This document shows, piece by piece, positions 53,027 to 61,964 of a stretch of 64,000 nt of DNA. Where the stretch lies: the NCBI RefSeq assembly GCF_003628145.1, contig NZ_RBZV01000002.1:620001-684000 (forward strand), read 5' to 3'. Position numbers and translations under genes: made by a program. A model generated the notes under the pieces. The model was given only the letters and a program-made list of their open reading frames with translations, was not told where the DNA came from and searched no databases. This stretch comes from Trinickia fusca. GTDB lineage: Bacteria; Pseudomonadota; Gammaproteobacteria; Burkholderiales; Burkholderiaceae. Each line of letters opens with the position of its first letter. Within the stretch, counting starts at the first letter, position 1.

Positions 53027-53041
53027 GAACGAAGGACGCGG

Positions 53042-54070
53042 CTAAGCGCTCTCCCGCACGATCAGTTCGAAACCGAGGTCGACGGCCGGCCGCGACGGCG
53101 GCTCGCGGTCGATCAGCGACAACAGCAGGCCCGCCGCCGTGCGGCCCATCTCGGCACGCGGCGTGCGCACCGTCGTCAGGCGAGGCACGCAGTCGGCCGA
53201 GCCGGCCAGGTCGTTGAAGCCGACGATCGCCACTTGCTCGGGCACGCGCATGCCGCGCCGGCAAGCCTCGAACAGCGCGCCTTGCGCGAGGTCGTCGTTG
53301 CCGAAGAAGATACCGTCGACGTCGGGCCGGCGTTCCATCAACTGCAGGAACAGCTGCCCGCCGAGGCCGATCGACGACGGCGCCGGCGTCAGCACTTCGA
53401 GATCGGCGTCGTAAAGACCCTTGCGCTGCAGCACGCGACGAAAGCCTTCGCCCCGCTGCATCATGCGCAAATCGAGTTGCGCCGCGACGAACGCATTGCG
53501 CCGGCAACCGCGCGCCAGCAGATGTTCGGCCACGGCCTCGCCCGCGCTGGCTTGCGAAAAGCCCACGCAATAGACGCCGGCCGCCTCGGCCAGCTCCATC
53601 ATGTGCACGCACGGCACGCCGCTCGCATCGATGAGCCGGCGCGCCGTCTCGGTGCGATCGAAACCCGTGACGATCATGCCGCTCGGCGGCGAAGCCAGGT
53701 AATGGCGAATCAGATCTTCTTCGGCATCGCGCGAATAGTGCGTGTTGCCGATCAACACTTCGAAGCCGCGCGGGCGCAGCACGGCATGAATCGACTCGAG
53801 CGCATCCGTGAAGACATTGTTCGTCAGCGATGGGATCAGCACGGCCACCGCGTCGCTGCGCGCCGAAGCCAGCGCGCGCGCGGCCGGATTCGCGACGTAG
53901 TTGAGCGCGCGCGCCGCCTCCTGCACGCGCGCAACGTACTCGGGGCCCACCGACGCCAGCCCGCGGAGCGCGCGCGACGCCGTGATCGTGCTGACGCCGG
54001 CGCGCCGCGCGACCTCTTCGAGTGTCGGGCGCCCTGTGGCGCGGGTTTTCCTGGGTGTCGAAGCCGTCAT
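53042..54070 (-). CDS. gntR: LacI-family gluconate repressor, GntR-like
   Basis: 342 aa. N-terminal LacI HTH (TLEEVARRAGVSTITASRAL, residues ~15-34) and periplasmic-binding-like effector domain (AVAVLIPSLTNNVFTD; DGIFFGNDDLAQGAL; VAIVGFNDLAGS). The FFGND/GFND phrasing is that of GntR/IdnR gluconate regulators. It diverges from gntK, and palindromes of GntR type (GATAGCGCTATC) lie just ahead of its own start, ahead of gntK, and ahead of the MFS gene. Gluconate or gluconate-6-phosphate is the likely inducer. Confidence 0.93.
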   Translation of the reverse strand: MTASTPRKTRATGRPTLEEVARRAGVSTITASRALRGLASVGPEYVARVQEAARALNYVANPAARALASARSDAVAVLIPSLTNNVFTDALESIHAVLRPRGFEVLIGNTHYSRDAEEDLIRHYLASPPSGMIVTGFDRTETARRLIDASGVPCVHMMELAEAAGVYCVGFSQASAGEAVAEHLLARGCRRNAFVAAQLDLRMMQRGEGFRRVLQRKGLYDADLEVLTPAPSSIGLGGQLFLQLMERRPDVDGIFFGNDDLAQGALFEACRRGMRVPEQVAIVGFNDLAGSADCVPRLTTVRTPRAEMGRTAAGLLLSLIDREPPSRPAVDLGFELIVRESA

Positions 54071-54081
54071 GATGTAGGCTA

Positions 54082-54095
54082 GGATAGCGCTATCC
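54082..54095. promoter_or_regulatory. GntR operator 1 (gntR promoter)
   Basis: GGATAGCGCTATCC, a perfect 14-bp palindrome 12 bp upstream of the gntR start. Implies autorepression. Confidence 0.88.
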
Positions 54096-54186
54096 CAGCG
54101 GCCCCGCAATGTGTACGACGTTTGCCGATGAAGCCTGCTGGAGCAAGCCCCAGCGGCCACATGGTCGCATTTTTTTCAGGCTCATG

Positions 54187-54200
54187 AGATAGCGCTGTCT
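54187..54200. promoter_or_regulatory. GntR operator 2 (gntK promoter)
   Basis: AGATAGCGCTGTCT, same core with one asymmetry, 37 bp upstream of the gntK start. Confidence 0.85.
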
Positions 54201-54236
54201 TTGCATTTCCGAGCCACGCAGTGGAGGTCCAACCTC

Positions 54237-54779
54237 ATGCACCCGTCCCTTTCCGCGCTCGTCGTCATGGGCGTCGCCGGCTGCGGCAAAACGAGCATCG
54301 CACACGCGCTTGCCGCCTCGATCGGCGGACGCTTCATCGAAGGCGACGCCTTTCATCCGGCCGCCAACGTCGAGAAGATGACACGCGGCATCGCCCTGAC
54401 CGATGGCGACCGCATCGGCTGGCTCGACAGCCTCGCCGCCGAACTCGCGCGCGCAGCTGCAGCCGGCGAGCGTCCCGTGCTCGCCTGTTCCGCGCTCAAG
54501 CGCCGCTATCGCGACCGGCTGCGCGCGAGCGGCGCCTCGCTCGGCTTCGTCTATCTCGAGGTGAACAAACAGCAGGCGCTGACGCGCATGGCGCAGCGCT
54601 CGGGCCACTTCATGCCCGTCTCGCTCGTGGACAGCCAGTTCGCCGATCTCGAGCCGCCCGCCAAAGAACCGCTGACGCTGAGCCTCGACGCCTCGCACCC
54701 GGTCGACGCCATCGTCGCGCGTGCGCTCGCCTGGTACGAGGAGGCCGGCCCCGCTACGCAATTTGTCGTGGCCTGTTGA
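54237..54779 (+). CDS. gntK: Gluconokinase
   Basis: 180 aa, short GntK type. Phosphorylates gluconate to 6-phosphogluconate with ATP. Walker A GVAGCGKTS at residues 12-20 (Lys18), then the family blocks GDAFHPAANVEKM, ALTDGDRIGWL, LACSALKRRYRD and GHFMPVSLVDSQF. GGAGG is 9 nt ahead of the ATG. Its stop codon is inside the third GntR operator. Confidence 0.96.
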   Translation: MHPSLSALVVMGVAGCGKTSIAHALAASIGGRFIEGDAFHPAANVEKMTRGIALTDGDRIGWLDSLAAELARAAAAGERPVLACSALKRRYRDRLRASGASLGFVYLEVNKQQALTRMAQRSGHFMPVSLVDSQFADLEPPAKEPLTLSLDASHPVDAIVARALAWYEEAGPATQFVVAC

Positions 54780-54794
54780 GATAGCGCTATCTCA
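54777..54794. promoter_or_regulatory. GntR operator 3 overlapping the gntK stop codon
   Basis: TGAGATAGCGCTATCTCA is a perfect 18-bp palindrome, the best of the three sites. Its first three bases are the gntK TGA. It lies 71 bp before the MFS gene, so the transporter can be controlled separately from gntK. Confidence 0.9.
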
Positions 54795-54864
54795 CGGAAG
54801 CGCTCAGGCCGCCCCCGCTAAGTCATTCGATTCCGGCCGCTCCGGAACTTTGAGGAGACACCCC

Positions 54865-56187
54865 ATGACATCCCCCACGACACAGAAAGTCGCCAAGCGC
54901 CGTTGGCTCATCGGCGTGCTGCTCGGCATCGGCGTGCTGATCAACTATTTCGACCGCATCAACCTGTCGGTCGCCGCGCCGCAACTCAAAGAGGCGTTTC
55001 ACTTGAGCCCCGCGCAGATGGGGCTGCTCTTCAGCGCGTTCTTCTGGCCGTACGCGTTGCTCCAAGTGCCGGCCGGCGTCGTGCTCGATCGCTTCGGTGT
55101 CACGCGAGTCGGCCGCTGGGGCGCGTTCCTGTGGGGGCTCGCATCGGCGATCACGGCGTTCGCTGGCGGCTTCGGCGGCATCTTCGCGGCGCGCGCCATG
55201 CTCGGCGTCGCCGAAGCGCCAGGTTTCCCGGTCAGCGCGAAGGCAACCGGCTACTGGTTCCCGCGCAAGGAGCGTGCGATGGCCACGGCGATTTTCGATG
55301 CAGCTGCAAAGTTCTCGAACGTGATCGGCGTGCCGCTCGTCGCGTTCGTGGTCGTGAGCCGCGGCTGGCGCTGGGGCTTCGGCGTGACGGCGCTGCTGAG
55401 CCTCGCCTACTTCGTCGCGTTCTATCTGATCTACCGCGACCCGAGCCAGGACAGCAAGCTGTCGGCCAGCGAGCGCGGCTACATCCAGCGCGGCGGCGCC
55501 ACGCCTGAGGGCACGCCGAACGCGAGCGTGTTCGGCATGCTCGGCTACCTGCTGACGAAGTCGAAGGTATGGGGCCTCACGATCGGCTTCGCTGCCTACG
55601 GTTATTCGTTCTACCTGTTCCTGACCTGGCTGCCCGGCTATCTCGTGCACACGATGCACATGAGCATCCTGACGTCGGCCGGCTATGCGGCGATTCCGTG
55701 GGCCGTGGCGACCGTGTCCGATCTCGTCGCCGGCGGCTGGCTCATCGACCACCTGATCGCGCGCGGCCATGACGAGACGCGCGTGCGCAAGGGCGTGCTC
55801 GTCACGGGCATGCTGTTCGGCCTGGCCGTGCTGGGCGCCACACAAACGACCAACCCCGTGTGGGCCATCTTCTGGATCTCGATTGCGCTCGGCGGCCTGG
55901 CCGCGGCTGCCCCGGTGGGCTGGTCGCTGCCGTCGCTGATCGCCCCGCAGGGCGGTGTCGGCACGATTGGCGGCATCATGAACTTCGTCAACAACCTGAT
56001 GGGTGTTTGCGCGCCGATCGTGACGGGCTACATCGTCGGCGCGACCGATTCGTTCACGAACGCCTTCCTCATCGCAGGGGTGATCCTCGCCGTCGGCATC
56101 GTGTCGTTCGTCTTCGTGATGGGCCGCATCGAGAACATTCCCGAGCCGCAAGAAGCGCTGCCCACGCGCCGCGCATCGGCAATCTGA
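54865..56187 (+). CDS. MFS transporter, ACS family, probable gluconate/sugar-acid uptake
   Basis: 440 aa, twelve helices. Anion:cation symporter features: INYFDRINLSVAAPQLKE in helix 1, FGVTRVGRWGAFLWG loop, and the central GVAEAPGFPVSAKATGYWFP. Family members carry hexuronates, galactonate, glucarate or phthalate. The GntR operator in its promoter and gntK upstream make gluconate the best candidate; it would stand in for GntP/GntT. TGAGGAGA precedes the ATG. Confidence 0.88.
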   Translation: MTSPTTQKVAKRRWLIGVLLGIGVLINYFDRINLSVAAPQLKEAFHLSPAQMGLLFSAFFWPYALLQVPAGVVLDRFGVTRVGRWGAFLWGLASAITAFAGGFGGIFAARAMLGVAEAPGFPVSAKATGYWFPRKERAMATAIFDAAAKFSNVIGVPLVAFVVVSRGWRWGFGVTALLSLAYFVAFYLIYRDPSQDSKLSASERGYIQRGGATPEGTPNASVFGMLGYLLTKSKVWGLTIGFAAYGYSFYLFLTWLPGYLVHTMHMSILTSAGYAAIPWAVATVSDLVAGGWLIDHLIARGHDETRVRKGVLVTGMLFGLAVLGATQTTNPVWAIFWISIALGGLAAAAPVGWSLPSLIAPQGGVGTIGGIMNFVNNLMGVCAPIVTGYIVGATDSFTNAFLIAGVILAVGIVSFVFVMGRIENIPEPQEALPTRRASAI

Positions 56188-56230
56188 GCCTGCCGCGCGC
56201 TACGCGGCTTCACCACGCTTTCACAAGAAC

Positions 56231-56255
56231 GGCCTTTGCCAGAACGGCAAAGGCC
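56231..56255 (+). other. Perfect intercistronic hairpin
   Basis: GGCCTTTGCC (56231-56240), AGAAC loop, GGCAAAGGCC (56246-56255): a 10-bp perfect stem between the MFS and porin genes. No U-tract follows in either direction, so it is more likely an RNA-processing or stability element than a terminator. Confidence 0.6.
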
Positions 56256-56284
56256 ATCAACAAGACCTGACAGGAGACCTCTTC

Positions 56285-57502
56285 ATGAAGCAAAACATTA
56301 AGCACTCCATATCGATTACGTTCGCCGGCCTCGCATGCACGGCCCTTCCCGCGCTCGCGCAGAGCAGCCTGACGCTCTACGGCATCGTCGACGACGGGCT
56401 CGTCTATCAAAGCAGCCAAACCTCGCTGGGCTCGACGAACGGCGGCCGCTCGGTGACGAAGCTTGCTTCGGGCATCTGGGCCGGCGACCGTTTCGGCCTG
56501 AAGGGCAACGAGGACCTCGGCGGTCGGACGCAAGCCATCTTTCAACTCGAGTCGGGCTTCAACATCAATAACGGCGGGCAGCAATTCGCCAATGCGGAGT
56601 TCGGCCGGCAAGCCTGGGTCGGCATGACGAACCCGGCCTACGGCACGCTGACGGCTGGCCGCCAGTACACGTCGTACTACACGCTGCTCGCCCCCTACAG
56701 CCCGACGACCTGGCTCACCGGCTACTTCGGCGCGCACCCTGGCGATCTCGACTCGCTCGATACCGTCTACCGCGCGAACAATTCGCTCGTCTATACGTCG
56801 CCGAAATGGAACGGCTTCACGGCGAGCGGCTCGTACTCGCTCGGCGGCGTGCCGGGCAGCTTCAATCGTGGCGCAACGTGGAGCGCGGCGCTGCAGTTCC
56901 AGCACGGCCCGTTCGGCATCGCTGCCGGCGTGCAGCGCATCGACAACGGCACCTTGGGCGGCGGCGCGTGGGGCGCGGCCTCGACGACGACGACCGGCGG
57001 CCAATCCGGCGTGTCGACCGTCACGAACGGCTATCAAAGCGCGGCGGCGCAGCAGCGCTTCGCCGTCGGCGCCGGCTATCAGATCACCACGGCGCTCGAC
57101 GTGACGGCGACGTATTCGAACGTGCAGTACATCCCGGGCGTCGGCTCGGCGTTCCGGCAGACGGCCATCTTCAACACGGGCGGGCTCGTTGCGCACTACA
57201 AGGCGACGCCGTTTTGGGATCTCGCGGCCGGCTACAGCTACACGCGCGCCACCAGGGCCAACGGCATCGACAGCGCCGCGCAATATCAGCAGATCACGCT
57301 GTCGCAGTACTACAGCCTCTCCAAGCGCACGGGCCTTTACGCGCTCCAGGCGTATCAGCGTGCGGGCGGCAACACGCTCGGCACGAACGGCGCCGGCAAT
57401 GTCATCGGCGCTACCGCCGCCATCGGCGACGGCGTGCAGACGGCCCCCTCGTCGTCGCGCAGCCAGTTCGCGGCCGGCCTCGGCGTGATCCATCGTTTCT
57501 GA
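56285..57502 (+). CDS. Gram-negative porin (OmpC/Burkholderia type)
   Basis: 405 aa. Sec signal peptide ending ALPALA/QSS; mature start SSLTLYGIVDDGL is typical of Burkholderiales trimeric porins, as are GGRSVTKLASGIWAGDRFGLKGNEDLGG and the C-terminal Phe (GVIHRF) used for outer-membrane insertion. AGGAGA precedes the ATG. It is 97 nt after the gluconate transporter, same strand, so it may be the outer-membrane entry for the same sugar acid. Confidence 0.94.
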   Translation: MKQNIKHSISITFAGLACTALPALAQSSLTLYGIVDDGLVYQSSQTSLGSTNGGRSVTKLASGIWAGDRFGLKGNEDLGGRTQAIFQLESGFNINNGGQQFANAEFGRQAWVGMTNPAYGTLTAGRQYTSYYTLLAPYSPTTWLTGYFGAHPGDLDSLDTVYRANNSLVYTSPKWNGFTASGSYSLGGVPGSFNRGATWSAALQFQHGPFGIAAGVQRIDNGTLGGGAWGAASTTTTGGQSGVSTVTNGYQSAAAQQRFAVGAGYQITTALDVTATYSNVQYIPGVGSAFRQTAIFNTGGLVAHYKATPFWDLAAGYSYTRATRANGIDSAAQYQQITLSQYYSLSKRTGLYALQAYQRAGGNTLGTNGAGNVIGATAAIGDGVQTAPSSSRSQFAAGLGVIHRF

Positions 57503-57523
57503 CGGAATACGTCGACGACGCGC

Positions 57524-58384
57524 TTATATCGCGTTGAGCGGAATCTTCAGATAGCTGACGCCGTTCGACTCCGGGCGCGGCATTGCGCCCGCCCGGATAT
57601 TGACCTGCACGGACGGCAAAATCAGCGTCGGCATCGACAGCGTGCGGTCGCGCGTGGTGCGCATCGTGACGAACTCGTTCTCGGTCACGCCGTCATGCAG
57701 GTGGATGTTGCCGCTCCGCTGTTGCTCGACCGTCGTTTCGCAGCTCGGCTCGCGGGTGGCGGGCGGGTAGTCGTGGCACATGTAGAGCCGCGTCTGCGGC
57801 GGCAACGCCAGCAGCTTCTTCACCGAGCGATATAGCGTGTGCGCATCGCCGCCCGGAAAATCGCAGCGTGCCGAACCCACATCGGGCATGAACAGCGTAT
57901 CGCCGACGAACACGGCATTGCCGATGCAATAGGCCATGTCGGCCGGCGTATGTCCGGGCACGTGCAGGGCCTGCGCATCGAGCTCGCCGATCTTGAACGT
58001 CTCGTCGGCCGCGAACAGATGATCGAACTGAGTGCCATCTTCCTCCAGTTCGGTACCGAGATTGAATACGCCCTTGAACGTGTGCTGCACCATGCGGATG
58101 TGCTCGCCGATGGCGATCCTGCCCCCCACCTCGTCCTTCAGATAGTGCGCCGCCGACAAATGATCGGCATGCGCATGCGTCTCCAGCAGCCACTGGACCG
58201 TGAGGCCGTGCTCGCGCACGAACGCGATCACACGGTCGGCCGATGCCGTCGAGGTGCGCCCCGACTTCGGATCGAAGTCGAGTACCGAGTCGACGATCGC
58301 GCATTCAGTCCCCTCTCCGCCATGCACGACGTAAGTAAACGTGGAAGTAGCGGGATCGAAAAAGGGCGCGACGAGCGGCTCCAT
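57524..58384 (-). CDS. blh: Persulfide dioxygenase / Blh-type metallo-beta-lactamase
   Basis: 286 aa MBL-fold non-haem iron enzyme that oxidises glutathione persulfide to sulfite. Metal motif THAHADHL with His70, His72, Asp74 and His75; further ligand regions HVPGHTPADMAY and FVGDTLFMPD. The ETHE1-like element ARCDFPGGDAHTLY supports persulfide dioxygenase over glyoxalase II. It diverges from a BigR/SqrR-type sensor, the layout of bigR operons. C-terminal ~50 residues (RTLSMPTLILPSVQVNIRAG) match the Blh subgroup. Confidence 0.92.
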   Translation of the reverse strand: MEPLVAPFFDPATSTFTYVVHGGEGTECAIVDSVLDFDPKSGRTSTASADRVIAFVREHGLTVQWLLETHAHADHLSAAHYLKDEVGGRIAIGEHIRMVQHTFKGVFNLGTELEEDGTQFDHLFAADETFKIGELDAQALHVPGHTPADMAYCIGNAVFVGDTLFMPDVGSARCDFPGGDAHTLYRSVKKLLALPPQTRLYMCHDYPPATREPSCETTVEQQRSGNIHLHDGVTENEFVTMRTTRDRTLSMPTLILPSVQVNIRAGAMPRPESNGVSYLKIPLNAI

Positions 58385-58404
58385 GTAGGGCTCCGGTCAA
58401 AACG

Positions 58405-58437
58405 TTATGTTGCAATACAATATATGTATTCATATAA
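58405..58437. promoter_or_regulatory. Probable BigR/SqrR operator between blh and its regulator
   Basis: AT-rich imperfect inverted repeat: TTATGTTGCAATACA (58405-58419) and TGTATTCATATAA (58425-58437) around ATATA. The inner ATACA-ATATA-TGTAT is exact. This resembles the AT-rich operators of BigR and lies where it can repress both divergent genes. Confidence 0.75.
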
Positions 58438-58476
58438 TGTTCGTCAACCCATTATGAGCATGACGATTCGCGTCCC

Positions 58477-58821
58477 ATGGAACAGTCGACGTCTCTCCCC
58501 CCTCAATCCTTGACCGGCCTTCGCGAGTCCGCGACGCAATGCTGCGCGCTGCTCAAGGCGATGGCGCACGAAGACCGTTTATTGCTGCTGTGCCAGCTGG
58601 TCGAAGGCGAGCACAACGTCGGCGAGCTCGAGGAGCTCGTCGGCATTCGTCAGCCCAGTCTGTCGCAGCACCTCGGCGTGCTGCGCGAGGAAGGGCTCGT
58701 CACCGCCCGTCGTGACGGTAAATACATCTACTACAGCCTCGCGAGCTTCGAAGTCATCTGCATCATGCAAACGCTTTCGAGCCTGTATTGCGGTAAAGCC
58801 AAACGTCGCAACAACAAGTGA
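58477..58821 (+). CDS. bigR: ArsR-family persulfide sensor (BigR/SqrR-like)
   Basis: 114 aa winged-HTH repressor (VGELEELVGIRQPSLSQHLGVLR; ARRDGKYIYYSLAS). Cys39 (LLLLCQL) and Cys105 (SLYCGK) are 66 residues apart, exactly the spacing of Cys42 and Cys108 that form a tetrasulfide/disulfide in BigR and its homologues; Cys22, Cys23 and Cys95 are extra. Persulfide should oxidise the pair and release DNA. Controls blh and probably sqr-tauE downstream (184 nt later). Confidence 0.93.
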   Translation: MEQSTSLPPQSLTGLRESATQCCALLKAMAHEDRLLLLCQLVEGEHNVGELEELVGIRQPSLSQHLGVLREEGLVTARRDGKYIYYSLASFEVICIMQTLSSLYCGKAKRRNNK

Positions 58822-59004
58822 GCCCCGGCCTGGCTCACTTTCATGCCGCGCGCGGCACGCGTGCGGTATCGTGGCCATCCGTTCGCTTCGTCCTCTCCGA
58901 CACGCTCCCATTCGATGCACTGTCGGCCGGCTTGCCGGTCGGCGTTCGGGCTCGTCGCAGAACGCCATAACAAGCATGTCCAACAATAACCAGGAGAAGA
59001 CTCG

Positions 59005-60264
59005 ATGCCGATTCAGAAAGCCTCGGCCGTGGCATCGGCCGGCACAGTAGACAAGACGTTCGACGTCGTAGTGATCGGCGGCGGCACGGCCGGCATCGCG
59101 GTCGCGGCGAGCCTGTTGCGGCGCGAGCCGAAGCTCGCCATCGCCATCGTCGAACCGCGCGAGCATCACGATTATCAGCCGGCCTGGACGCTGGTCGGCG
59201 GCGGCGCCTACGACGTACGTAAGACGCGCCGCGCGACCCGCGATGTGATTCCTGCCGGCGCGACCTGGATTCAGGCCGCTGTCGTTCGCATCGAGGCGCA
59301 GCAGAACCAGGTGCAGCTCGAGGACGGCCGTATCGTGTCGTACCGGGATCTCGTGGTCGCCCCGGGCTTGCGGCTCGCGTGGGAGCGTATCGCCGGGCTC
59401 GAGCAGTCGCTGGGCAAGCATGGTGTCACGTCGAACTACCGCTACGAGCTCGCGCCCTATACCTGGCAGCTCGTGCAATCGCTCAAGCAAGGCACGGCGT
59501 TGTTCACGCAGCCGGCCATGCCGATCAAGTGCGCGGGCGCCCCGCAAAAGGCGATGTACCTGGCCTGTGACCACTGGCGCCGCAGCGGCGTGCTGGAACG
59601 CGTTCACGTCGAGTTCAACGCGGCCGGCGCCGTGCTGTTCGGCGTGGCCGCCTTCGTGCCGCCGTTGATGGAGTACGTGAAGCGCTATCGCGCGAATCTC
59701 GCCTTCAGCTCGAACCTCGTCGCGATCGACGGCCCGGCCAAGCTCGCGCACTTCGACGTGACCGACGCACAAGGGCAGACCACGCGCGAGACCAAGCCGT
59801 TCGACATGATCCATGTCGTGCCGCCCCAGGTGGCGCCCGACTTCATTCGCGACAGTGGCCTGGCCGATGCGGCGGGCTGGTGCGAAGTCGATCACGCGAC
59901 ATTGCAGCATCCGCGCTATCCGAACGTGTTCTCGCTCGGCGACGTGTGCTCGGCGCCCAATGCCAAGACGGCCGCGGCCGCGCGCAAGCAGGCCGTCATC
60001 GTCGCGTGCAATCTGCTCGCCGCGCGCGCCGGTCAGCCGATGCCTAGGCGCTACGACGGCTACGGTTCGTGCCCGCTCACCGTCGAACGCGGCAAGGTCG
60101 TGCTGGCCGAATTCGGCTACGGCGGCAAGCTGCTGCCGACGTTCCCGCTCGATCCGACGAAGCCGCGCGCGCTCGCGTGGTTCCTGAAGGCGACGCTGCT
60201 GCCCTGGTTCTACTGGAACGGCATGCTCAAGGCGCGCGAATGGTTCACCCGGACGTCGGCATAA
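59005..60264 (+). CDS. sqr: Sulfide:quinone oxidoreductase (type II-like)
   Basis: 419 aa flavoprotein of the SQR/FCSD group. FAD-binding VVVIGGGTAGIAVAASLL at ~21-38, a second block EPREHHDYQPAWTLVGGG. Redox cysteines Cys176 (IKCAGAPQKAMYLACDHW) and Cys356 (GSCPLTVERGKVVLAEF). Oxidises sulfide to persulfide/polysulfane and passes electrons to quinone; C-terminal amphipathic helix (LAWFLKATLLPWFYW) fits membrane attachment. AGGAGA lies ahead of the ATG. Confidence 0.94.
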   Translation: MPIQKASAVASAGTVDKTFDVVVIGGGTAGIAVAASLLRREPKLAIAIVEPREHHDYQPAWTLVGGGAYDVRKTRRATRDVIPAGATWIQAAVVRIEAQQNQVQLEDGRIVSYRDLVVAPGLRLAWERIAGLEQSLGKHGVTSNYRYELAPYTWQLVQSLKQGTALFTQPAMPIKCAGAPQKAMYLACDHWRRSGVLERVHVEFNAAGAVLFGVAAFVPPLMEYVKRYRANLAFSSNLVAIDGPAKLAHFDVTDAQGQTTRETKPFDMIHVVPPQVAPDFIRDSGLADAAGWCEVDHATLQHPRYPNVFSLGDVCSAPNAKTAAAARKQAVIVACNLLAARAGQPMPRRYDGYGSCPLTVERGKVVLAEFGYGGKLLPTFPLDPTKPRALAWFLKATLLPWFYWNGMLKAREWFTRTSA

Positions 60265-60277
60265 GCGGCGGGCGCAG

Positions 60278-61096
60278 ATGAACGAAGCTTCCTTGATCAG
60301 CACGGCGCTCGGCTCGGTAGTCGGCGTGATCCTCGCCTTGACGGGCGCCGGTGGCGGCATCGTCGCCGTGCCGCTACTCGTCTTCGGGCTCGGCTTGAAC
60401 GTCGCGACGGCAGGCCCGATCGGCCTGCTGGCGGTCGGCATGGCGGCCGGGCTCGGTGCGCTGCTCGCGCTACGCGAACGGCGCGTGCGCTATAAGGCGG
60501 CTACGCTGATGGCCGTGGCCGGCTCGATCGTCTCGCCGGCTGGTCTCTGGCTCGCCCAGCGCGTGCCCAACGCGCCACTGATGCTGATCTTCGCCGCGGT
60601 GCTGTTGTATGTCGCCGCCCGCATGCTGATGCAGCAACGCGCCGGCGCGAACGGCGAGGCGCCGCGGCAAGGTCCGCCGCCGGCGTGCCGGCTCGATGCC
60701 CTGCGCGGCAAACTCGACTGGAACGCGCCATGTGGCTGTGCCCTCACCGCATCGGGCGCGCTCGCGGGGTTGCTGTCGGGACTGCTCGGTGTCGGTGGCG
60801 GCTTTGTCGTCGTGCCCGCGCTCAAGCGCGTCTCCGACATTCCGATGCAAGGCATCGTGGCCACGTCGCTGGCCGTCATCACGCTCGTTTCGATGACGGG
60901 GGTCGTCGCGTCGGCTGCCAGCGGTCATCTGCTGTGGGCCAGTGCCCTGCCGTTCACGCTCGGTGCGCTCGTCGGCATGCTGGCCGGGCGGCGCGGCGCG
61001 CGTCATTTGAGTGCGGCGCGCATCCAGCAGTCGTTTGCGGTGTTCACGGCAACGATCGCGGTCGGCATGGCCGTGAAGGCGCTGCACGGGTTGTGA
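60278..61096 (+). CDS. TauE/SafE-family sulfite exporter-like permease
   Basis: 272 aa, about eight helices in two pseudo-repeats. Repeat motifs are LTGAGGGIVAVPLLVFGLGL and GLLGVGGGFVVVPALKRVSD. Follows sqr by 13 nt. In bigR-type operons a TauE protein is thought to export sulfite made by persulfide dioxygenase, which fits the neighbours here. Confidence 0.9.
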   Translation: MNEASLISTALGSVVGVILALTGAGGGIVAVPLLVFGLGLNVATAGPIGLLAVGMAAGLGALLALRERRVRYKAATLMAVAGSIVSPAGLWLAQRVPNAPLMLIFAAVLLYVAARMLMQQRAGANGEAPRQGPPPACRLDALRGKLDWNAPCGCALTASGALAGLLSGLLGVGGGFVVVPALKRVSDIPMQGIVATSLAVITLVSMTGVVASAASGHLLWASALPFTLGALVGMLAGRRGARHLSAARIQQSFAVFTATIAVGMAVKALHGL

Positions 61097-61105
61097 CTGT
61101 GACGC

Positions 61106-61717
61106 TCAGCGCGTTACGGTAGACGTAGAAGAAGCGACAGGCCACAGCCCGGAAATAGCTGCGATGCCTTGTGCGCCGCAGGTGCGTGCGGTTTGAATAT
61201 CGGCACGCGTCATGCCGCCGAGCGCATAGATAGGCACGCGCGCCTCGGAACATAGGTGGGCGAACGTCGGCCAGCCCAACGTCGGCGCACCCGGGTGACT
61301 GGCCGTAGGCAAGACCGGCGATAACGTGACGAGATCGGCACCGATGTGCTCTGCATGCAGCAGCTGGTCGCGATCGTGGCAGGCGGCGCTCAACAGCATC
61401 GGCAGTGCGACCGGCCGCTGCGCCAAACTCATGAGCTGCGCGCTGCTCAGATGCACGCCATCGGCGCCGACGGCGACTGGATCGTCGATGGGACCATTGA
61501 GGATCAAACGTGCCCCATGCGCGTGACAGAGCGTCGCCGCTCGTGCGGCGAGCGCCGCATAAGCAGCGGCCGGCAGTGTCTTGGCCCGCAGTTGCACGAG
61601 CGAGATGCCGGCGTCCAACGCGGTGCGCAATCGCATGAGGAAAGCATCGAACTGCGAGGCATCGTCGGGCTCGGGCGTGACGAGCAGCAGTTCGGGCAGG
61701 GAAGCGGAGGAGGACAT
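61106..61717 (-). CDS. ThiE/TenI-like thiamine-phosphate-synthase-family protein
   Basis: 203 aa TIM-barrel. ThiE-fold signs are LVQLRAKTLP, LILNGPIDDPVAVGADGVHLSS and the phosphate loop ALGGMTR. In Burkholderia the same domain often forms the C-terminal half of a Nudix/ThiE fusion; here it stands alone. ThiE residues of the HMP-PP site are only partly kept, so TenI-like or unknown function is possible. ATG 61717 preferred over GTG 61726. Confidence 0.83.
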   Translation of the reverse strand: MSSSASLPELLLVTPEPDDASQFDAFLMRLRTALDAGISLVQLRAKTLPAAAYAALAARAATLCHAHGARLILNGPIDDPVAVGADGVHLSSAQLMSLAQRPVALPMLLSAACHDRDQLLHAEHIGADLVTLSPVLPTASHPGAPTLGWPTFAHLCSEARVPIYALGGMTRADIQTARTCGAQGIAAISGLWPVASSTSTVTR

Positions 61718-61964
61718 GGCGCTCACGCTATCAAAAGATCGCGCGGAGCGCCAATGCGGCGGCCGTTGAGGGGCGTGGGCAATTCGACGCTGTTGGCCTT
61801 GCGCGTTTCGACGGCGGACTGGGATGCATCAAAACCTGGGGTGTTTAGAACTACGGCTATATGCATGCGAGGGCACGCCGATCGAGAGACTGCAACGTCA
61901 ATGGATAAGGCGTACTTGGCCGAAAATGCCAGGACTGTTGATGGGCGTAAGCCTAGCAGCACAA

